A stretch of DNA of 64,000 bases from Arthrobacter sp. KBS0703 (GCF_002008315.2 NZ_MVDG02000001.1:3658001-3722000); one strand, 5' to 3'. Positions 55,240 to 64,000 are shown, numbered from the stretch's first letter. Translations and numbers: made by a program. Notes: generated from the sequence alone by a model not told the origin.

Positions 55240-56220
55240 CTACGCTGTGGGCGAAGCTTTGACCGTCATTCCGGTGCCGAGAGTTTCGCCTGCAAGTATC
55301 TCTCCGACCCAAGCATGCGCAGCACGGAATGCTTCGTCGGACGTGTGCGGCGGGACCACCGGGCTCTGCGCGTCCGCGCGGCCGTACGAGCCCAGGAAGC
55401 GTGTTGCCGGGCTGATGCGGTGCAGGCCGGCGAGGGCGTCGGCCACCCGGGCATCTGCCACGTGGCCGTCGGCGTCAATGCTGAAGAAGTAGTGGCCCAG
55501 GTACTGGCCTGTGGGCCGGGACTCGATCCGGCTCAGGTTGACGCCGCGGGTGGCGAACTGGTCCAGGATCTCCATAAGGGCACCCGGCCTGTCCTCGGGC
55601 AGCGGGACCACTACCGTCGTCTTATCCGCGCCGGTCCGGGCCGGCAGCACCCCCGGACGGCTGACCAGGACGAAGCGGGTCACCGCTCCGGGGTTGTCTC
55701 CGATGTTCTCTGCCAGCACATGGAGCCCCGGCTGTTCCGCGGCCACGATCGGCGCGCAGATGGCGGCATCGTAATGCGGGTTGTCCTCCAGCAGCCCCAT
55801 TGCCGCGGCCGCCGTGGAGGACCCCGGAATGTATTCCGCTCCGGGAATATTGGCATCCACCCAGAGCCGGCACTGCGCCCACGCGTGGCCGTGCGTGGAG
55901 ACCCTGCGGACCTGCGAGATTTCCACGCCGGGCCTGGCCACGAGCACAAAGCTGATGGGCACCAGGGCCTCCCGGATGATCCGGAGTTCCTGACCCGTGG
56001 CGATGGCATCCAGCGTGGCTGTCACCCCGCCTTCCACCGAGTTCTCAATGGGCACCATGGCGGCGTCCGCGGATCCGTCGCGGACCTTGTCCAGCGCGGT
56101 GTTGACGTTGGACGACGGGATGCGCACTGCCTCCGCAGCGTCCGGAACCTGCATGAGGGCCGCCTCCGTGAACGTGCCCTCAGGGCCAAGGAACGTATAG
56201 GTGGGGCGGGCGGCAGGCAT
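55240..56220 (-). CDS. pheA: Prephenate dehydratase
   Basis: Converts prephenate to phenylpyruvate in phenylalanine synthesis. The 326-residue protein has the PDT domain (FLGPEGTFTEAAL, VPIENSVEGGV, STAAAAMGLLE, TRFVLVSRPG) and a C-terminal ACT domain (EDRPGALMEILDQFATRGVNLSRIESRP) for feedback control by phenylalanine. There is no chorismate mutase domain. I use ATG 56220, six bases after AAAGGA; ATG 56226 is too close. Confidence 0.97.
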   Translation of the reverse strand: MPAARPTYTFLGPEGTFTEAALMQVPDAAEAVRIPSSNVNTALDKVRDGSADAAMVPIENSVEGGVTATLDAIATGQELRIIREALVPISFVLVARPGVEISQVRRVSTHGHAWAQCRLWVDANIPGAEYIPGSSTAAAAMGLLEDNPHYDAAICAPIVAAEQPGLHVLAENIGDNPGAVTRFVLVSRPGVLPARTGADKTTVVVPLPEDRPGALMEILDQFATRGVNLSRIESRPTGQYLGHYFFSIDADGHVADARVADALAGLHRISPATRFLGSYGRADAQSPVVPPHTSDEAFRAAHAWVGEILAGETLGTGMTVKASPTA

Positions 56221-56259
56221 GCGCATTCCTTTGGTGTTATGTACGGGACGGCGCGGAGG

Positions 56260-56586
56260 TCAGAGAACCACTGGCTTGAGGCCGTTGTCTGAGACGAGCG
56301 GCTTCCCGGATTCGAGCCACTGGTCCATGCCCCCGGCCACATTCATTGCCGTATAGCCCTGGCCCACGAGCCACTGCGCGGCGCGGAAAGACCGCCCGCC
56401 TGTGCGGCAGATGACGTAAAGGTCATCGTCCGGGTCAAGGTCGTCGAGGCGTGCCGGAAGCTGGTCCAGCGGGATGTGCACGGCGCCTTCCGCGTGTCCG
56501 GCCACCCACTCGTAGTCCTCCCGGACGTCCAGGATAGTGGCGTCCGCCGGAACATCGTTGACGGTAACGGTATCGAAGTCGCTCAT
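56260..56586 (-). CDS. Rhodanese-like domain protein
   Basis: A single rhodanese domain of 108 residues with the catalytic Cys in VICRTGGRSFRAAQWL and the N-terminal TILDVREDYEWVAGHAEGA. It may carry sulfur as a persulfide; partner unknown. GGAGAGGAC lies upstream of ATG 56586. It precedes pheA on the same strand with a 39-base gap. Confidence 0.93.
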   Translation of the reverse strand: MSDFDTVTVNDVPADATILDVREDYEWVAGHAEGAVHIPLDQLPARLDDLDPDDDLYVICRTGGRSFRAAQWLVGQGYTAMNVAGGMDQWLESGKPLVSDNGLKPVVL

Positions 56587-56781
56587 GGGAGTCCTCTCCT
56601 TGGCCCAAGCTCTCAGCACCAGCGTATCGCCAGCAACGGGCCGCGCACCTCCGGACTGCTCAGGTTACGCTGGTCAGGAGACCCCGAAGGAGAGCCTCAG
56701 TGCCTGCCCGCCCCCGCTCAATACGTGCCGCCTCCGCTGACCGCGGAAGACGACTGCCAGGGCGCCCGGAGTCCGGCTTCC

Positions 56782-58305
56782 ATGGCTGATATCCACCAGC
56801 TGTCCGCGGTCCAGCTCAGGGATGCCCTGCGATCGGGCGAGCTGTCCGCGCGGGAAGCGACTGCCCATTTCCTCGGCAGGATCGACGAATCCAATCCCAG
56901 GCTGGGGGCATTCGTGACCGTCACCGCCGACATGGCCATGGCGGACGCAGCAGCAGCGGACGACGTGTACGCGCGGCGCTCCGCCGAACAGGAGTTGCCG
57001 CCGCTCCATGGCGTGCCGTTGGCCTTCAAGGACCTCACTGATGTGGCCGGCGTGGTCACTACGCATGGCAGCGCCGCACTGGAACGGCGCCCCGCCCCGT
57101 TGGACGGAGCCCTGGCTGCGGCGTTGAAAAGTGCCGGCGCCATTTCACTCGGCAAGACGCAGGTGCCCGAGTTCGGACTGACCGCCTACAGCGAAAACCG
57201 CATCGCCCCACCATCGCGGAATCCGTATTCCCTGAGCCGCAGCTCGGGCGGTTCCTCCGGCGGCAGTGCCGCCGCGGTGGCCGCCGGGCTGGTCCCGTTC
57301 GCACCGGGAACGGACGGCGGAGATGTGTATAAGAGACAGGTCCGGATTCCGGCCGCGGCCTGCGGCCTGCTGGGGCTCAAACCCGGGCGGGGCCTGGTCC
57401 CCGCCGGGGAAAGCGGCGGCGACCCGGCAAGGCTGGTGGTGACCGGGCCGCTCGCGCGCTCGGCAGCGGACGCCGCGCTGATGCTGGACGCGCTGGTTCG
57501 GGACGGATCCTCCGGCGGAACCACGGACGGCCCCAACGGCGGACCGTCGGGCGCAGGCCACGGTTCGGGCCGGCATTCGGGCCGGGCTTCAGGCCCGGAG
57601 TCCGCAGGCGGGTACCTTGAAGCCGTCACCCGCGAACCCGCAAAGCTGCGTGTCGGCGTGAGCCTGGACAGCCCCTGGTCCGGCATCTTCCCGTTCACGC
57701 CGGATGCCGAGGCCCTGGAGGCGCTTGAGGCCGGGGTCCGCCTGTTGACCGGTGCCGGGCACGACGTCGTCGAAACGTCCGTCCGCTACGACAACCGCTA
57801 CCCGGACGCGTTCACGACGGCGTGGACGGCGGGGGTCGGGGCTGCCCGGATTGCACCGCAGCGCGAAGCCCTCCTGACCCCCCTGACCCGGACGTTCCGG
57901 CGCCGCGCACAGCAGCGGAGCGCCTCGAAACTCAACGAGTCGCTGGCCTTCCTTCGCCAGTTCCAGCGCGACACCGTGGCCCAGTACGCCGAGTGGGACC
58001 TGATCCTCACGCCCTCCCTGGCGCAAACGCCGCGGCCCGTCGGCTGGTTTACGGGCTCCGGCCACGGGGACGGTCACTGGCCCGTTGCGGAGTGGGCCGG
58101 CGACGCCGACGGAGACTACCGCAGGCAGTGCGAGTTCGCGCCGTGGTCCTCCATGGTGAACGTGTGCGGCCTGCCTGCCGTCAGCATCCCGGTGCACTGG
58201 ACGGGCGGAGCCGCCGGCGAAGGGCTTCCGATGGGCGTCCAGCTGATCGGCCAGCCGGGTTCGGAGACCCTGCTCCTGCAGACGGCGGCGCAGCTGGGAT
58301 TCTAG
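56782..58305 (+). CDS. Amidase-signature enzyme with adapter-encoded peptide at its active site
   Basis: Amidase-signature hydrolases use Lys-cisSer-Ser. The Lys is in HGVPLAFKDLTDVAG and the cis-Ser in SRSSGGSSGGSAAAVAAG. The nucleophile normally follows in GTDGGGSxRIPAA. Here the sequence reads GTDGG-DVYKRQ-VRIPAAACG because a half adapter (57321-57339) replaced native bases in frame, so the expected catalytic Ser is absent on paper. The rest is full length (507 residues), with a Gly/Ser-rich insertion (SSGGTTDGPNGGPSG). The start at ATG 56782 is likely but has a weak ribosome-binding site. Confidence 0.9.
   Translation: MADIHQLSAVQLRDALRSGELSAREATAHFLGRIDESNPRLGAFVTVTADMAMADAAAADDVYARRSAEQELPPLHGVPLAFKDLTDVAGVVTTHGSAALERRPAPLDGALAAALKSAGAISLGKTQVPEFGLTAYSENRIAPPSRNPYSLSRSSGGSSGGSAAAVAAGLVPFAPGTDGGDVYKRQVRIPAAACGLLGLKPGRGLVPAGESGGDPARLVVTGPLARSAADAALMLDALVRDGSSGGTTDGPNGGPSGAGHGSGRHSGRASGPESAGGYLEAVTREPAKLRVGVSLDSPWSGIFPFTPDAEALEALEAGVRLLTGAGHDVVETSVRYDNRYPDAFTTAWTAGVGAARIAPQREALLTPLTRTFRRRAQQRSASKLNESLAFLRQFQRDTVAQYAEWDLILTPSLAQTPRPVGWFTGSGHGDGHWPVAEWAGDADGDYRRQCEFAPWSSMVNVCGLPAVSIPVHWTGGAAGEGLPMGVQLIGQPGSETLLLQTAAQLGF
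57321..57339 (+). other. Tn5 mosaic end, half adapter, in frame (artefact)
   Basis: AGATGTGTATAAGAGACAG lies in frame within the amidase gene, so the gene still translates end to end and the error could pass unnoticed. Confidence 0.97.
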
Positions 58306-58383
58306 GCCCCGCGGGGCCGGAAGCCGTTGCTGCGGGCAACCGAACATGTGACAATCCGGATCCGGAGTGTCACCCTTAAGTAA

Positions 58384-59853
58384 ATGAGCACAACTCATTT
58401 ATCCGATCGCCCCGCTACAACGCCGGGCGATACTTCATTTTTTGGCCACCCAAAGATGCTGGCCAGCCTCTTCTCCGTGGAAATGTGGGAGCGGTTCTCC
58501 TTCTACGGCATGCAGGGAATCCTGCTGTACTACATGTACTTCACGGCGGCCGAGGGCGGCCTCGGAATTGAGCAGGGCCTGGCCGCCGGCCTTGTGGGCG
58601 CCTACGGCGGCGGGGTCTACCTTTCCACCATCCTCGGCGCCTGGCTTGCGGACCGGCTGTTCGGTTCCGAACGCGTGCTGTTCGGCTCCGCCGTCATGAT
58701 CATGTGCGGGCACATAGCCCTGGCGCTGGTGCCTGGAATTCCCGGCCTGATCGCCGGGCTGGTCCTCGTGGGCGTCGGCTCCGGCGGCCTCAAGGCCAAC
58801 GCCACCGCCCTCGTCGGCACGCTGTATGGCGAGAAGGACGACCGCCGCGACGCTGGCTTCTCGATCTTCTACATGGGCATCAACCTGGGCGCGCTGATCG
58901 GCCCGCTCGTCACCGGCTGGCTGCAGGAAAGCAACGGTTTCCACTGGGGCTTCGGGGCCGCCGCCGTCGGCATGGCCCTGGGCCTGGTGATCTACGCGGC
59001 GGGCCGCAAGAAGCTCCCGGAGGAGGCGCACCGTGTGCCCAGCCCGCTGCCGGCCGCGCTGCGCTCCCGGTACGGGCTCATTTTCCTCGGCGTCGCCGCG
59101 GTCCTCGCCCTGCTCCTCGCCACCGGTGTGGTGAACGCGGAGAACCTCGCCACGACCGTGGCCTACGCCGCGATCGGCGCATCCGTCCTCTACTTCGCGC
59201 TGATCTTCGCCAGCAAGAAAGTCACAGGCACCGAACGCAAGCGCGTGGCAGCCTTCATCCCGCTGTACATTGCCTCCGCGGCATTCTGGGCGCTGTTCCA
59301 GCAGCAGTTCACGTTCATCGCGGTGTACTCCGAGGAGAAGCTGGACCGGAACCTGTTCGGCTGGGAAATGCCGGCCGCCTGGGTTCAGTCCATCAACCCG
59401 GTGTTCATCATCGTCTTCGCCGGGGTCATGGCCGCTCTCTGGACACGGCTCGGCTCCAGGCAGCCCGGCTCAGCCCTCAAGTTCTCGATCGGCCTGTTCG
59501 TGATGGGCCTGGCGTTCCTGGCGTTCATTCCGCTCGCCGGCGGAGGAAAGACGCCCCTGCTGGCCCTCGTGGGAATCCTGTTCCTGTTCACTCTCGCCGA
59601 GCTGTTCCTCTCCCCCATCGGCCTGTCCGTGACCACCAAGCTCGCACCGCAGGCCTTCCACACCCAGATGGTGGCGCTGTTCTTCCTGTCCGTCTCGCTC
59701 GGCACCACCCTGGCGGGCATCCTGGCGGGGCTGTACAACCCGGACGACGAACTCCCGTACTTCGTCGGCATCGGCGGCACCGGCATGCTGCTGGCTGTTG
59801 CGCTGGCTGCCGCGTCGCCGGCTATCAGGAAATTGATGAGCGGCGTACGCTAA
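58384..59853 (+). CDS. Proton-dependent peptide transporter (POT/PTR family)
   Basis: The 489-residue protein has about 14 membrane segments and the POT signature MWERFSFYGMQGILLYYM in TM1 with GAYGGGVYLSTILGAWLADR in TM2-3, and FSIFYMGINLGALIGP. It imports di- and tripeptides with protons. It follows the amidase gene by 78 bases; the next gene starts five bases after it, suggesting co-transcription. Confidence 0.96.
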   Translation: MSTTHLSDRPATTPGDTSFFGHPKMLASLFSVEMWERFSFYGMQGILLYYMYFTAAEGGLGIEQGLAAGLVGAYGGGVYLSTILGAWLADRLFGSERVLFGSAVMIMCGHIALALVPGIPGLIAGLVLVGVGSGGLKANATALVGTLYGEKDDRRDAGFSIFYMGINLGALIGPLVTGWLQESNGFHWGFGAAAVGMALGLVIYAAGRKKLPEEAHRVPSPLPAALRSRYGLIFLGVAAVLALLLATGVVNAENLATTVAYAAIGASVLYFALIFASKKVTGTERKRVAAFIPLYIASAAFWALFQQQFTFIAVYSEEKLDRNLFGWEMPAAWVQSINPVFIIVFAGVMAALWTRLGSRQPGSALKFSIGLFVMGLAFLAFIPLAGGGKTPLLALVGILFLFTLAELFLSPIGLSVTTKLAPQAFHTQMVALFFLSVSLGTTLAGILAGLYNPDDELPYFVGIGGTGMLLAVALAAASPAIRKLMSGVR

Positions 59854-59857
59854 CCGC

Positions 59858-60703
59858 GTGAACCCCGTGACACGCCTCCCCGTCGAGCGGCGCCATTACG
59901 TCGCGGCTCCCGGTGAGGCATCCGACGTCGAACTCCTGCCGGCGGGAGACGTCACCGACGGCGTGGTGCGGGTGGGCGGCACCGTCCGCCGCCCGCACCA
60001 GCCGCAGAGCTACGCCGTGGCCGGCTACCTGGACTGGCTGGAGGACGCCGGCTTTGAGGGCTCGCCCCGTTTCCTGGGCCGCGACGAGGCCGGCCGGGAC
60101 GTCCCCACGTTCGTCCCCGGAGAGTGCGCCGGGGCAGTTCCGGAACAGTGGGCGCAGTCCGAGGAGCTGCTGCGCTCCCTGGCGCTGCTGGTGCGCCGGC
60201 TGCATGAGGCGTCGGCGGGTTTTGGGCCGTCCCGGCATCCGTTCCCGCCGCGGCCCGCCCGGCAGGATCAGGGCGGGCTGGTCTGCCATCTCGATGTGAC
60301 CCCGCAGAACGTGGTTGTCCGCGGCGGCCGGGCTGTGGGCGTCGTGGACTTCGACCTCGCCGGGCCCAGCACGGGCTTCAAGGATTCCTTCAACACGGCG
60401 ATGCACTGGGCGCCGCTCCGGGACCCGTCGGACGCGTGGGACGGCTGGGAAGCCGTGGATCCGTTCCGGCGGCTGCGGATCTTCGCCGACGCCTACGGGT
60501 GGACGGAAGAGGAACGACGGCGGCTGCCGCAATTCGGCGCGGTGGCCGCCAGGCTCTCGCACGACCGCATGGCGCAGAACGCCCGCACCCTTGGAGGCGG
60601 CTGGGCCCGGATGTGGGCCGACGGCGTGGGCGGCCTGATTACCCGCCGCGGCCGCTGGCTGGAAGCCAACCAGGCGCGGCTGATCGATGCGCTGACAGCC
60701 TAG
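59858..60703 (+). CDS. Aminoglycoside-phosphotransferase-fold kinase
   Basis: The 281-residue protein has the catalytic loop VCHLDVTPQNVVV (Brenner HxDxxxxN) and the metal-binding VGVVDFDLAGP (DFD). The N-terminal lobe includes VVRVGGTVRRP. Such small-molecule kinases include homoserine, choline and aminoglycoside kinases; the substrate is not predictable. It starts five bases after the peptide transporter stop. Confidence 0.85.
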   Translation: MNPVTRLPVERRHYVAAPGEASDVELLPAGDVTDGVVRVGGTVRRPHQPQSYAVAGYLDWLEDAGFEGSPRFLGRDEAGRDVPTFVPGECAGAVPEQWAQSEELLRSLALLVRRLHEASAGFGPSRHPFPPRPARQDQGGLVCHLDVTPQNVVVRGGRAVGVVDFDLAGPSTGFKDSFNTAMHWAPLRDPSDAWDGWEAVDPFRRLRIFADAYGWTEEERRRLPQFGAVAARLSHDRMAQNARTLGGGWARMWADGVGGLITRRGRWLEANQARLIDALTA

Positions 60704-60731
60704 GAGCCAGACCGTGCCGGCCGTGTACCCG

Positions 60732-61325
60732 TCAGAAGGTGCTGGACGACGTGGTGGCGAGGCTGGCCAGCACCGCCAGTGCCACGATCGCCAGGACCGT
60801 CAGGGCAATCCCGATGTACCCCATGACGAGGCCCGCAATGGCGAAGCCCCGGCCGGACGGTTCGCGCCGCAGGGCCATGTGGCCCAGGATGACCGCTGCC
60901 AGCTGCGGCAGGAGGAAAACCCCGAAGCCCACGTAGACCGCAATCCCGCAGCACAGGCTGGCGATGCTGAGGTTCTTCGGGGCGGGGGCCATGCCGTAGT
61001 AGGAAGGCTGGCCGTACGGGCTGCCGTACTGGACCGGCTGACCGTACGGGCTGCCGTACTGGCCGGGCTGGCCGTAGGGGCCGCCCGGTTGGGCGTACGG
61101 ACTCCCGGGCTGCGAATACGGGCTTCCGTACCCTTCTCCGGCCCGGTCATTCTGTCCGCCCGGCTCGCCGTACTGCTGCCCGTACGGCTGGCCGTACTGC
61201 TCTCCCGGCGGCGTGTAGAGCGGCGGCGCCGGGATATCCGATCCCTGCGGCGGAATGGACGACGGCGGCTGGTAGCCGTCAGGTGTTTGGTCGCCGCCCG
61301 TCCCGGCGGGGCGCTGCTCTGTCAT
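60732..61325 (-). CDS. DUF4190-type membrane protein with Tyr/Gly/Pro/Gln repeats
   Basis: The 197-residue protein has a disordered N-terminus rich in YGQPYGQ and YGSPYGQP repeats, then two membrane helices. The first (LSIASLCCGIAVYVGFGVFL) leads into QLAAVILGHMALRREPSGRG, the DUF4190 signature, followed by the second (AIAGLVMGYIGIALTVLAI). Function unknown. ATG 61325 (MTEQRP) has GAGGGG upstream. Confidence 0.85.
   Translation of the reverse strand: MTEQRPAGTGGDQTPDGYQPPSSIPPQGSDIPAPPLYTPPGEQYGQPYGQQYGEPGGQNDRAGEGYGSPYSQPGSPYAQPGGPYGQPGQYGSPYGQPVQYGSPYGQPSYYGMAPAPKNLSIASLCCGIAVYVGFGVFLLPQLAAVILGHMALRREPSGRGFAIAGLVMGYIGIALTVLAIVALAVLASLATTSSSTF
61021..61080 (+). repeat. 30-bp tandem repeat in the DUF4190 gene
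   Basis: Two 30-base units (61021-61050, 61051-61080) differ at few positions and encode YGSPYGQP-type decapeptides on the minus strand. Weaker related units flank them. Confidence 0.85.
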
Positions 61326-61435
61326 GGAAATTCCCCTCATTAAGTCCTGAACAAAACACTACCGCCGCACCAGGACTTTTGATCCTCCTGCGTCGGCGGC
61401 GGCCAGTGCTGCGAAGCGCTTTCTCCGGCCCGGCG

Positions 61436-62452
61436 CTATTGGGGCAGCAGCTCCCACAGCAGCCACAGGGGCGGGGCAAGGAGCGCCGTAGTGATAAAGC
61501 CGGCGATGAGGGCCATCCCGACGGAACGAAGCGCAGCCCCGGACGAATACTCCCTGCCTGCTGGGTACAGCGGCCGGGCTGCTGACGGAGTTGCCGTCGG
61601 CGGAAGCACAGTGGCGTGCCGAAACCCGGAGTTCAGGCCGGCCGCGTGGCGCGGAGCCGACTGCGGCTGACCGGAACGTTGAGAAGCGGGCTGCGGTGCG
61701 GGCGATGAAGCCGCGGCAGCAGATTGTGCAGACGAGCCGGCCGCCGGCGGCTGTGTGGTTGACGCGCGGGGCGCCGTGGAGCCCAGGCCATCGGGGCGGC
61801 TCCCTGCGTTCTTCGCCACGGCGACCCGCCCGGGGCGGCCCCCGAAGCCGGTTGCCTCCGGGACCTGGGGCTGGGTCAGCAGCCGCCCGAGCTGGGCGTA
61901 GAGCTCCGCAATTGCCGGGGAATCCAGCACATCCGGCATTCCGGCCACCGCTGCCACCACGGTGTCGATTCCATGCACTTCAATGCCCGAGCCGGTGGTT
62001 CCGGACACGCCGGCCTGCCCGGCGATGCAGACCAGGGAGCGGACGAAGCGCCGCCGTGACGCCGGAAGGAGGGCGGCCACAGCGGCGGCCTGTCCCAGGG
62101 CCACCTCGATGGCCGGATGCTGCGCGTAGCCGTTATGGCGCAGCACGCCGTCAGTGACCTCCACGCGGCCCGTCCAGCCCTTGGCACCGATCACCATCAC
62201 GCCGCCAGGGCCCACCAGCACGTGATCCAGGCGGGCAAGGGGCCGCCCGGGCCAGTGGACGTCGTGCAGCAGGAGCCAGCCCCACGGAACCAGCTCTCCA
62301 AGTTTGGCGGCCATCAGCTGATCAGAGCCCGGAACCACGCCCGCTCCACCTGACCCCGCGTCATGGTCCGCCCGGTCAAGGTCGCGCTTCAGCCGCGCAA
62401 TCCGCTCTGAGGCCAGCCGGGTACGCTCGAATGCGCCATCTGCAGCCCCCAT
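61436..62452 (-). CDS. NERD-domain protein with altered active site and membrane tail
   Basis: The 338-residue protein has an N-terminal helix, then a NERD (nuclease-related) domain: WLLLHDVHWPGRPLARLDHV, LVGPGGVMVIGAKGWTG. Canonical members have Asp or Glu two residues before the Lys (D-A-K or E-T-K); here it is Gly (IGAK), so nuclease activity is doubtful. A long Ala/Ser/Pro/Gln-rich linker (about 215-300) and a C-terminal membrane helix (LIAGFITTALLAPPLWLLWEL) follow. GGGGGG lies upstream of ATG. Confidence 0.82.
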   Translation of the reverse strand: MGAADGAFERTRLASERIARLKRDLDRADHDAGSGGAGVVPGSDQLMAAKLGELVPWGWLLLHDVHWPGRPLARLDHVLVGPGGVMVIGAKGWTGRVEVTDGVLRHNGYAQHPAIEVALGQAAAVAALLPASRRRFVRSLVCIAGQAGVSGTTGSGIEVHGIDTVVAAVAGMPDVLDSPAIAELYAQLGRLLTQPQVPEATGFGGRPGRVAVAKNAGSRPDGLGSTAPRASTTQPPAAGSSAQSAAAASSPAPQPASQRSGQPQSAPRHAAGLNSGFRHATVLPPTATPSAARPLYPAGREYSSGAALRSVGMALIAGFITTALLAPPLWLLWELLPQ

Positions 62453-62773
62453 TTTCCCCCCTGAGTTCCTCGCCCTTCAGACGGCAGCGCACTTCCGGTC
62501 AACCGCTCCCCCGAACGCAAGGTTCCGCGCCGCTGCCCGCGCGAGGCGCCGCCGGTACTTTCCACCCGGGCCGGACGCCCGCCGTCGTCATTGTTGTTTT
62601 GAACGTAGCAGTCCCCTAATCGGCCGGTATATAGGTACTTTTGGCCCCTGTACTCAGTTCCTGAAACCAAATCCGTCCAAGTAGTCGGCCCTATTTGCAG
62701 ACATCCGGCGTCACAGGGGCCGGATTTCGGACATGCCGTGCTGCGCCCCGCCGTCGTCTGGCATGCTGGTGCC
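62453..62773. other. Divergent intergenic region upstream of pgm
   Basis: No gene is supported. An AT-richer stretch (about 62590-62660) may hold the promoter of the NERD gene or of pgm; no boxes are clear. Confidence 0.45.
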
Positions 62774-64000
62774 ATGGCTAGCCGCGCGGGCACAGTTGCC
62801 CAACCCCAAGACCTTGTTGACCTGACCGCTCTTCTGGACGCGTATTACGACGTCAAGCCTGATCTGGGAGACCCCGGACAGCGCGTGGCGTTCGGCACCT
62901 CCGGGCACCGCGGATCCAGCCTGAAAGCGTCCTTCAATGAAGGGCATATCCTGGCCATCACCCAGGCGATTGTGGAATACCGGGCCGGCCAGGGCATCAC
63001 CGGACCGCTGTTCCTCGCCAAGGACACCCACGGCCTCAGCGAACCGGCGCAGAACTCCGCCCTGGAGGTGCTTGCCGCAAACGGCGTCAACGTCCTCATT
63101 GATGCGCGCCACGGCTACACCCCCACCCCGGCCCTGAGCCACGCCATCCTCACCTACAACCGGAACGCCCCGGCCGGCGCCCCGGAGGCCGACGGCATCG
63201 TGGTCACGCCAAGCCACAACCCGCCTGCTGACGGCGGCTTCAAGTACAACCCGCCGCACGGTGGCCCCGCTGACACGGACGCCACCGGCTGGATCGCCAA
63301 CCGCGCCAACGAACTGCTGGAAAACGGGCTCCGCGGCGTGAAGCGCATCCCCGTGGCCGACGCCCTCGCCGCCGAGACCACCGGCAAGTTCGACTTCCTC
63401 AGCAGCTACGTGGACGACCTCCCGTCGGTGCTGGACCTGAACGCCATCCGCGAGGCCGGCGTCCGCATCGGAGCGGATCCCATGGGCGGCGCATCGGTGG
63501 ACTACTGGGGCGAAATCGGCGAACGGCACCACCTGGACCTCACGGTGGTGAACCCCACCGTGGACCCGCAGTGGGCCTTCATGACCCTGGACTGGGACGA
63601 AAAGATCCGGATGGACTGTTCGTCGCCGTCGGCCATGGCATCACTCATCAACCGGATGTCCGAGGGCGCGAAGTTCGACGTCGCCACCGGCAATGACGCC
63701 GACGCCGACCGCCACGGCATCGTCACGCCCGACGGCGGCCTGATGAACCCGAACCACTACCTCGCCGTCGCCATCGACTACCTGTACCGCAACCGCAGCG
63801 GCTGGAACCCGAATTCGGTGGTGGGCAAGACCCTCGTCTCCTCCTCCATCATCGACCGCGTGGCGGGCGGCCTGGGCCGCAAACTGGTCGAGGTGCCCGT
63901 GGGCTTCAAGTGGTTCGTGCCCGGCCTGCTCTCCGGCGAAGGCGCATTCGGCGGCGAGGAATCAGCCGGCGCCTCGTTCAACAAGATGGACGGCAGCGTG
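62774..64000 (+). CDS. pgm: Phosphoglucomutase, alpha-D-glucose specific, 3' end outside window
   Basis: Interconverts glucose 1-phosphate and glucose 6-phosphate. The frame from ATG 62774 stays open to the right edge, giving 409 residues of the usual 540-550. It shows [13 protein letters not shown], the phospho-Ser loop [14 protein letters not shown], the Mg loop [12 protein letters not shown] and the sugar-binding [10 protein letters not shown]. The N-terminus ([17 protein letters not shown]) fits the family; no Shine-Dalgarno is obvious. Confidence 0.96.
   Translation, partial: MASRAGTVAQPQDLVDLTALLDAYYDVKPDLGDPGQRVAFGTSGHRGSSLKASFNEGHILAITQAIVEYRAGQGITGPLFLAKDTHGLSEPAQNSALEVLAANGVNVLIDARHGYTPTPALSHAILTYNRNAPAGAPEADGIVVTPSHNPPADGGFKYNPPHGGPADTDATGWIANRANELLENGLRGVKRIPVADALAAETTGKFDFLSSYVDDLPSVLDLNAIREAGVRIGADPMGGASVDYWGEIGERHHLDLTVVNPTVDPQWAFMTLDWDEKIRMDCSSPSAMASLINRMSEGAKFDVATGNDADADRHGIVTPDGGLMNPNHYLAVAIDYLYRNRSGWNPNSVVGKTLVSSSIIDRVAGGLGRKLVEVPVGFKWFVPGLLSGEGAFGGEESAGASFNKMDGSV

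Overview
The window comes from a high-GC Gram-positive draft genome. Lsr2, ClpC, DisA, strong GC bias at third codon positions and many GTG starts point to Actinobacteria. Protein style and gene content suggest Micrococcaceae (Arthrobacter/Pseudarthrobacter-like); this is inference, not a database result. The backbone order (radA, disA, mutY, clpC, lsr2, lysS, panC, DUF2520, two PH-domain genes, DUF3180, folK, folB, folP, folE, ftsH, hpt, tilS, metalloprotease, D-Ala-D-Ala carboxypeptidase, ppa) follows what I recall of the Mycobacterium tuberculosis Rv3585-Rv3628 region, so large-scale order is probably right.

The most important fact about this sequence is technical. Fourteen places carry the 19-bp hyperactive-Tn5 mosaic end (CTGTCTCTTATACACATCT) or, in most cases, that end joined to its own reverse complement. 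That 38-bp palindrome is the Nextera mate-pair junction adapter. The copies sit inside otherwise normal genes, replace coding sequence, and in one gene flank DNA copied from other parts of the window. They are library/assembly artefacts, not a transposon or CRISPR. Genes damaged by them: a CopC-associated membrane gene, the second ycnI, prfC, mutY (two junctions), dhaL (two), a small membrane gene after lysS (two), an alpha/beta hydrolase (two), the DUF2520 gene, and an amidase that loses its expected catalytic serine. Single-base defects (homopolymer frameshifts near 2608 and 37189, in-frame stops at 4074 and 9589, a missing mutY start codon) may also be consensus errors.

Layout. 1-1614: end of an unknown gene, then radA. 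1615-6572: accessory, partly decayed segment with a pRiA4b ORF-3-like gene, a SnoaL-like gene, a broken dimeric-barrel gene and a compact operon of a sulfite-oxidase-like molybdoprotein, a flavin reductase and a DUF6510-type zinc-ribbon protein. 6678-10676: two divergent copper-handling cassettes (CopC, His/Met-rich membrane protein, YcnI). 10756-13747: ketoacyl-ACP synthase and release factor 3. 14146-17673: disA, an anchored protein, a small unknown and mutY. 17825-20856: lipoprotein and the dihydroxyacetone kinase operon dhaKLM. 21205-25757: processive glycosyltransferase pair, N-acetylglutamate synthase and a 5'-truncated S9 peptidase. 25949-50446: the conserved clpC-to-ppa backbone, interrupted by two tandem alpha/beta hydrolases plus an MFS exporter (31273-34779) and a DUF559-like nuclease gene (44202-45149). 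50664-64000: SatD-like protein, HAD phosphatase, serS, lipid kinase, pheA, rhodanese, amidase, peptide transporter, phosphotransferase, two envelope-type unknowns and the 5' part of pgm.

Functionally the window is mostly housekeeping: folate and pantothenate synthesis, proteolysis (ClpC, FtsH), tRNA charging and modification, c-di-AMP signalling, DNA repair and glycerone use. I found no CRISPR array, prophage, integrase, rRNA or tRNA gene. The less-described items are the molybdoprotein operon, the duplicated copper cassette and several palindromic intergenic repeats.
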